In this document: positions 4,947-8,987 of the stretch, one piece after another
Position numbering within the stretch: position 1 is the first letter of the stretch
Layout: each line of letters opens with the position of its first letter
NCBI GenBank assembly: GCA_964542055.1
Contig: CAZITB010000108.1
Span: forward strand, 1-8,987
Source of the DNA: CAZITB01 sp964542055
Lineage (GTDB): Bacteria > Planctomycetota > Phycisphaerae > Sedimentisphaerales > CAMDDF01
Length of the DNA: 8,987 bases
Direction: 5' to 3'
Notes under the pieces: generated by a model
What the model was told of the DNA's origin: nothing
What the model saw: the letters and a program-made list of their open reading frames with translations, nothing else
The model's database searches: none
Translations under genes and position numbers: made by a program

Positions 4947-7253
4947 CTATATTCCTAATTCTATGTTCACCAAATCTGTAGTTGGCTTTATTGGTAAAGT
5001 TACTTCTTCGCCATTGACCTTTATGAATTTGTTTTCTGATTTCATTATCGAAATATTAAAATGAGTTCCTCTGAACTGGCGGTTTATTTTTATTTGATTC
5101 CATGCTGAAGGTAAAACAGGTTTGATTTGCAAACCTTCATAATCCGCCTGAACTCCACAAAGCCTTTCTATACAGTTCTTCAACATCCACCCGGCGGTCC
5201 CGGTTAACCAACCGTAAAGAGTTTTCCCTGGGGTTCTTGTTTGTGGTCCCATATAGAAATTACTGTATGCAAATGGCTCGGACCAGTTTTTGTCAAGAGG
5301 ATTGGCCGGATTCAGAGGATTGATTCGTTTGTATATATCATACGCCCGGTCTCCTTCGCCGATAGCGCAATAGCCTGCCATTAAAAAAGCTGCTGCATGA
5401 TTGTAAACTGAACCATCTTCAGAGAAACCTGGTCTATTTGAAATCTTACCTACGCCTTTTTGATATTCTGTAAATTCAGGGGCAAGGACCATTGGACCAT
5501 ATTCTATCAAAAGCATTTCTTCAATGGCTTCGATCATTTTTGAATTCTGTTCTGAGCTTGAGATTCCGGCCAACATTGCCCATGCTTGAGGCAGTAGAAA
5601 GATCTTCCCCTCTTTACATTTCGAAGAACCAATTACGTTTCCATAATCATTAATAGCTCTTGTGTACCATCTTCCATCCCATGCAACTTCATTAATTATG
5701 TTTGAGATTTGGCTTACTTTTTCCTGAGCTTCTTTAGCTTTTGCATTTTCACCGATATATTCAGCAAGTCTGGCAAATTCTTTGAATGCCCTTACAACTG
5801 CCATACTTAACCAGACACTTTCACCTTTTCCTTTTATTCCTACTTCATTAAGGCTGTCATTCCAATCACCTCTTCCGATATGGTTGAGACCATTAACTCC
5901 CCTGTCGTTCCAATAGAAATCAAGAATGGTTGTAATATGTTCATAAACTGAACCTTGTCCCTTATCCAAATATGGCAGTGTTTCATTTAAAAAGTCTTGA
6001 TCTCCTGTTTCTTTTACATACTCACAAAGAGAATAAACCAACCATATAGGGCAGTCGCGGTAATCATCTTTGTTAAAATTGCCTCCTGGTTCCTGGGGCC
6101 AACCTCGAGGAGAACGTCCATCGTAATACAGGTTGATCATTGCTTCTTTTATAATTTTTTTAGCGTGTTGACAATCAAATGAAATCAGATTTTCAGCATC
6201 CTGACATTGATCTCGAAATCCTTTATCTCCGCCGGGACCAGCCCAGAGGCTGCGATGATAAACCTGATTTTTCATCCAATAATTTACACGCCAATTAAGT
6301 TCTGAATCAGGAGTTTCAATGACAGTTGTCGACAATTTGTCATTCCAATGTTTTTGGAGTTTTTCAAATTCCATTTCAATCAAAGCTGAGTCAAGATATT
6401 TTCGCTTCAGCTCAATTGCCTGTTGTTTTCCATCAACACTACCAACTAAAATGTTGAATTTGAAACTTTCAGAGGGCTTCAAAACAATTGATTTCTGTAA
6501 GACACCTACCATTGGTTCATAATCTACGAAATCAGTTTTGTGAGTTTTATTTTCCACTAACATTTTTGGACTATCAAAAGTTCCATAGTTGCCTAAAAAG
6601 TCTCGTCGGCTAAGTTCATAATCATCCGGAATGAAATCAGATGCCATAAATGCTGCATAGTTTTGTTCAGGTCTTGGGATGCGTTTAAGCCAGGTATAAA
6701 TCAGGTTTTCAGTCTTATCATATCTTGCGTGGTTATCTGAGGCAAAACCAAACTTCATAATATTGTCAATCAAGAACCAATGAACAAATGGAAAAACATC
6801 TAAATCTGCCTTTTCAGAATGTTCATTTTTCACTTCAACAGTCCAAATTTCAAAAATTTGATTCAAAGGAACGAAAATTCTCAAACTCGATAAAATGCCG
6901 TTAGTTTTAGATTCTATTTTGGAATAGTTGATGCCATGAGAGCATTTATATGATTCATAATCAGCTTTGACAGGCTGCCAATTAGTAGTCCAGAATCTAC
7001 CATTCTGATTGTCTTTGATATATATCCAACGGCCCGGCTGATCGCTGAACCATTCAGGGCTGTCATCATATTGCCCAAAAGTTACCATATTAACCCTGGG
7101 AAAACGGTGAAAACTATCACCACCACCTGTCTGGCTGAATCGTACACAATACTTTTCATTACCAATATAATTTATCCAAGGCTTAGGGGTATCGGGTCTT
7201 GTAATAACATATTCCGAAGAATTCTTTTTTATAAATCCATAGTCTTTACACAT
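4947..7253 (-). CDS. GH94-family glycoside phosphorylase
   Basis: A 768-residue protein, close to the roughly 800 of cellobiose and chitobiose phosphorylases, with no signal peptide, so cytoplasmic. GH94 enzymes cleave beta-linked disaccharides with phosphate to give a sugar 1-phosphate. The N-terminal beta-sandwich starts YVITRPDTPKPWINYIG (15-31), as in cellobiose phosphorylases. The (alpha/alpha)6 barrel has GFRDQCQD (345-352), YLDKGQGSVYEH (428-439) and GDWNDSLN (462-469), whose D463 is the expected general acid. SVYNHAAAF (615-623, H619) and GWLTGTAGWM (681-690) are the phosphate-binding segments. Starting at ATG 7253 is supported by AGAGGT (7259-7264), 5 nt upstream. It lies 154 bp after the transglutaminase-like gene and 64 bp before the oxidoreductase. 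GH94 also covers chitobiose, laminaribiose, cellobionate and beta-1,2-glucan substrates; I cannot choose between them. Confidence 0.93.
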   Translation of the reverse strand: MCKDYGFIKKNSSEYVITRPDTPKPWINYIGNEKYCVRFSQTGGGDSFHRFPRVNMVTFGQYDDSPEWFSDQPGRWIYIKDNQNGRFWTTNWQPVKADYESYKCSHGINYSKIESKTNGILSSLRIFVPLNQIFEIWTVEVKNEHSEKADLDVFPFVHWFLIDNIMKFGFASDNHARYDKTENLIYTWLKRIPRPEQNYAAFMASDFIPDDYELSRRDFLGNYGTFDSPKMLVENKTHKTDFVDYEPMVGVLQKSIVLKPSESFKFNILVGSVDGKQQAIELKRKYLDSALIEMEFEKLQKHWNDKLSTTVIETPDSELNWRVNYWMKNQVYHRSLWAGPGGDKGFRDQCQDAENLISFDCQHAKKIIKEAMINLYYDGRSPRGWPQEPGGNFNKDDYRDCPIWLVYSLCEYVKETGDQDFLNETLPYLDKGQGSVYEHITTILDFYWNDRGVNGLNHIGRGDWNDSLNEVGIKGKGESVWLSMAVVRAFKEFARLAEYIGENAKAKEAQEKVSQISNIINEVAWDGRWYTRAINDYGNVIGSSKCKEGKIFLLPQAWAMLAGISSSEQNSKMIEAIEEMLLIEYGPMVLAPEFTEYQKGVGKISNRPGFSEDGSVYNHAAAFLMAGYCAIGEGDRAYDIYKRINPLNPANPLDKNWSEPFAYSNFYMGPQTRTPGKTLYGWLTGTAGWMLKNCIERLCGVQADYEGLQIKPVLPSAWNQIKINRQFRGTHFNISIMKSENKFIKVNGEEVTLPIKPTTDLVNIELGI

Positions 7254-7407
7254 TATCTACCTCTAAATTTTAGATATAATCATTATTTGTTTGCCGTAAA
7301 ACTAAACCCAAATCTAAGCCTGTTTCCAGACTTTACATTTGAACCATCTTACAAACCTGAGAACTCGGGGTAGAACTCTTTTCAATTTGCTACTAAGGTA
7401 AGCATGA
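7254..7407. other. Intergenic gap with weak promoter-like elements
   Basis: The longest gap inside the operon (154 bp) has no gene in either strand. On the minus strand, TTTACG (7295-7300) and TATATC (7273-7278) are 16 bp apart upstream of the GH94 gene. Each matches the consensus at 4 of 6 positions, so this is only a weak candidate for an internal promoter. AGAACTC is repeated directly at 7360-7366 and 7372-7378, one helical turn apart, and could be a regulator site. I see no terminator hairpin, so read-through from the upstream genes is possible. Confidence 0.35.
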
Positions 7408-8142
7408 TCAATAAATAAAATAGTTATAATAGCCCAAATGTCTATAAGCTAATAACGGATTTTCCATTGTTAACATTTTAAAGTATTTATTTAAAATTTT
7501 ATAACCAAGGTCGTTTCTAATTTTCTCACATTCAGTTATATAGTTTTGATATAATTCGTTGTTTAAATCTATTATATTTTTAACTTCAACTGCTTTTAAT
7601 AAATTTGAATCAGATGTAATAAAAGGAAAGTTTAACGATTGATCTATCGCTAACCATTTAGTTTTATCAATCAATACCTCAATAATTACATGGCCATATT
7701 GATTGTCAGGATCATAAATGAACACTAAACGAGAGTTTAAACCTAGTATTTGTATTAAAGCACAAGCTACCCTGGCCTGCTCATTACACCATCCATAACC
7801 CGATTTAATTATTTCTTCTTCAGAAATACCGCGGTCGGGCTCTAGGATTTTTCCTTTTTCCTTCAAATAATAACCAGCCCATTTTACTTCATTACAGCAG
7901 AACAAGATAATCGATTTAACTTTCTCCAAAGAATGCATCTCAGAAGTCGTAATCTTATCAACTATGTTTTCGAGAAACGGTCTGTTGCCTTTCCGATATA
8001 AAACAATTTTACTGGTATAATCGCCATAAATAAATTCCTCACCTACATCTTCTAACTTAATGTAATTCAAAGCGTGTTCAAGATCTATGCCCTTTACTTT
8101 AGGTATTTTACGCTTGGATTCTTTCGTTTTCAGTTTTTCCAT
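7408..8142 (-). CDS. Transglutaminase-like domain protein
   Basis: A 244-residue protein with a transglutaminase-like (papain-fold) core. The expected Cys-His-Asp triad is visible in order: C119 in GYGWCNEQARVACAL, H151 in YGHVIIEV and D167 in LAIDQSL. Families with this core include proteases, peptide N-glycanases and amidases. The N-terminus is strongly basic (EKLKTKESKRKIPKVK), with no signal peptide or membrane segment, so the protein appears cytoplasmic. The ATG at 8142 lies inside the end of the symporter gene (35-bp overlap in another frame) and has only a weak purine-rich upstream region. The next in-frame Met is residue 69, so this start is preferred and translation may be coupled. 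The gene is very AT-rich. Its role in a sugar operon is unknown; cutting an amide bond in a glycoconjugate is one guess. Confidence 0.78.
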   Translation of the reverse strand: MEKLKTKESKRKIPKVKGIDLEHALNYIKLEDVGEEFIYGDYTSKIVLYRKGNRPFLENIVDKITTSEMHSLEKVKSIILFCCNEVKWAGYYLKEKGKILEPDRGISEEEIIKSGYGWCNEQARVACALIQILGLNSRLVFIYDPDNQYGHVIIEVLIDKTKWLAIDQSLNFPFITSDSNLLKAVEVKNIIDLNNELYQNYITECEKIRNDLGYKILNKYFKMLTMENPLLAYRHLGYYNYFIY

Positions 8143-8987
8143 TTTTTATCTTTCTTACAGTCTCATTATTGCGGTTGAATAATTTATCAAAATCCACAGT
8201 GTTCTCAGGAGTAAATAACGACACAATCACATAAACAGTAATTGCAACTAACGAATTGTAAAAAGCTATTTCCATACCATTCAAGGGGCAAGCTTTGTAC
8301 ACTGATGATAGGTAAGGCAGAAAAGGCCACAATTGACGCACAAAAAGACCAATTACAGCTCCGGAAGCTCCCGTAATCATAGCAGCCCAGGCACCGGCAA
8401 CTGTTCCTCTTTTCCAATATAACCCGCCTATAAGAATTGCCCCGGCACCGGAAAAATAGATAGCCATTGTAATCTGCATAAACATGATTAGATAGTCAGT
8501 TTCCCTGTACAACATACTTAGAATCCAAACAGTCAATGCGACGCCAACAGAAGAATATTTAAGTAAACGAATATGGGCTTTATTCGATAGTTCTTTACGT
8601 TTAATCTGTCCGACAATATCTTGCACAAAAGTACCAGACCAGCCCAGAAAATAAGTATTGAAAGTGCTAATCGAACAGGCTAACAGTGATGCTATAAATG
8701 CGCCTGTTATTCCAATTGGCATGATTTGCTTTAAGAACATAGGTACAATCAATTGAGAACGTACTTTTTCGTTCGGAATTTCAAGTACAGCTTCCTGAAT
8801 AGGAGCGGCTAAATTTGAAAATTTTGGTAAAGTCATAACAGCAAATGCAGCTACTGCTACAAAATATATTGGTACAGTCAACCCTACTCTTAATTGATTA
8901 ATAATAAGCATCCAACGAGATTCATCGGGATCTTTTGTTGATTGGAAACGGGCTGTATCAGGGGCTGAACTAAGGAAATTATACATT
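8108..8987 (-). CDS. Solute:sodium symporter (SSS family), C-terminal part
   Basis: The last 292 or so residues of a multi-spanning transporter; the N-terminal half lies beyond the window edge, so any Met near the edge is internal. SSS proteins import sugars, sialic acids, amino acids or other solutes with sodium. Diagnostic pieces, numbered from the first Met in the window, are FQSTKDPDESRWMLIINQLR (14-33, the loop before a membrane segment), GITGAFIASLLACSISTFNT (92-111) followed by GTFVQDIVG (118-126), and GGLYWKRGTVAGAWAAMITG (187-206). Hydrophobic segments lie around 34-56, 88-106, 144-160, 165-190, 196-216 and 240-258. The end is a hydrophilic cytoplasmic tail. Its stop overlaps the start of the transglutaminase-like gene by 35 bp. 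It probably supplies substrate to the downstream enzymes. Confidence 0.9.
   Translation of the reverse strand, partial: MYNFLSSAPDTARFQSTKDPDESRWMLIINQLRVGLTVPIYFVAVAAFAVMTLPKFSNLAAPIQEAVLEIPNEKVRSQLIVPMFLKQIMPIGITGAFIASLLACSISTFNTYFLGWSGTFVQDIVGQIKRKELSNKAHIRLLKYSSVGVALTVWILSMLYRETDYLIMFMQITMAIYFSGAGAILIGGLYWKRGTVAGAWAAMITGASGAVIGLFVRQLWPFLPYLSSVYKACPLNGMEIAFYNSLVAITVYVIVSLFTPENTVDFDKLFNRNNETVRKIKNGKTENERIQA

Noticed and set aside
8205..8417. Minus-strand open frame of 70 codons inside the symporter gene
   Set aside because: It is an alternative frame of sequence coding for conserved transporter membrane segments.
1..8987. tRNA, rRNA or riboswitch genes
   Set aside because: I saw no cloverleaf, rRNA or known riboswitch consensus on reading both strands; intergenic spaces are mostly under 160 bp.

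Overview
The window reads as a bacterial carbohydrate-utilisation locus next to an intact IS66-family insertion sequence. Every confidently called gene lies on the minus strand, so genes are transcribed from high to low coordinates. The mix of a solute:sodium symporter, a GH94 phosphorylase, a Gfo/Idh/MocA oxidoreductase with a Cys cluster, and a small lipoprotein with a CBM9-like domain resembles anaerobic glycan degraders of the Planctomycetota (Phycisphaerae/Sedimentisphaerales type), Lentisphaerota, Kiritimatiellota or Bacteroidota. No marker gene is present, so this placement is inference only. Shine-Dalgarno sequences (AGAGG/GGAGG type) precede most starts.

Layout from high to low coordinates: (i) 8987-8108, the C-terminal part of a solute:sodium symporter, cut by the window edge; (ii) 8142-7408, a transglutaminase-like protein with a Cys-His-Asp triad that overlaps the symporter gene by 35 bp; (iii) a 154-bp gap; (iv) 7253-4947, a GH94-family glycoside phosphorylase; (v) 4882-3482, a Gfo/Idh/MocA-family oxidoreductase; (vi) 3437-2649, a probable lipoprotein with a CBM9/DOMON-like fold. 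The genes are codirectional with short gaps, so they probably form one operon or two nested units. A plausible combined role is sodium-coupled uptake of a sugar or glycoside, redox modification of it (Gfo/Idh/MocA) and phosphorolytic cleavage (GH94), with a surface or periplasmic binding lipoprotein. The substrate cannot be read from the sequence.

(vii) 2632-162 is a complete 2471-bp IS66-family element with tnpA, tnpB and tnpC. It is bounded by imperfect inverted repeats starting GTAAG...GGCTAA and by a perfect 8-bp target duplication, ATATATTC. It sits 8 bp past the lipoprotein stop codon and points the same way as the operon. (viii) 1-161 is old flanking sequence. It may hold the last 20 codons of a plus-strand gene converging on the operon, followed by about 90 bp with no visible gene.

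I did not find a clearly new defence, RNA or regulatory system. The items most worth a second look are the apparently cytoplasmic transglutaminase-like protein embedded in a sugar operon, a candidate leaderless promoter for tnpC built around a 13-bp direct repeat, the metal-site-like Cys cluster and His-rich active-site motif in the oxidoreductase, and the patchy base composition from gene to gene.
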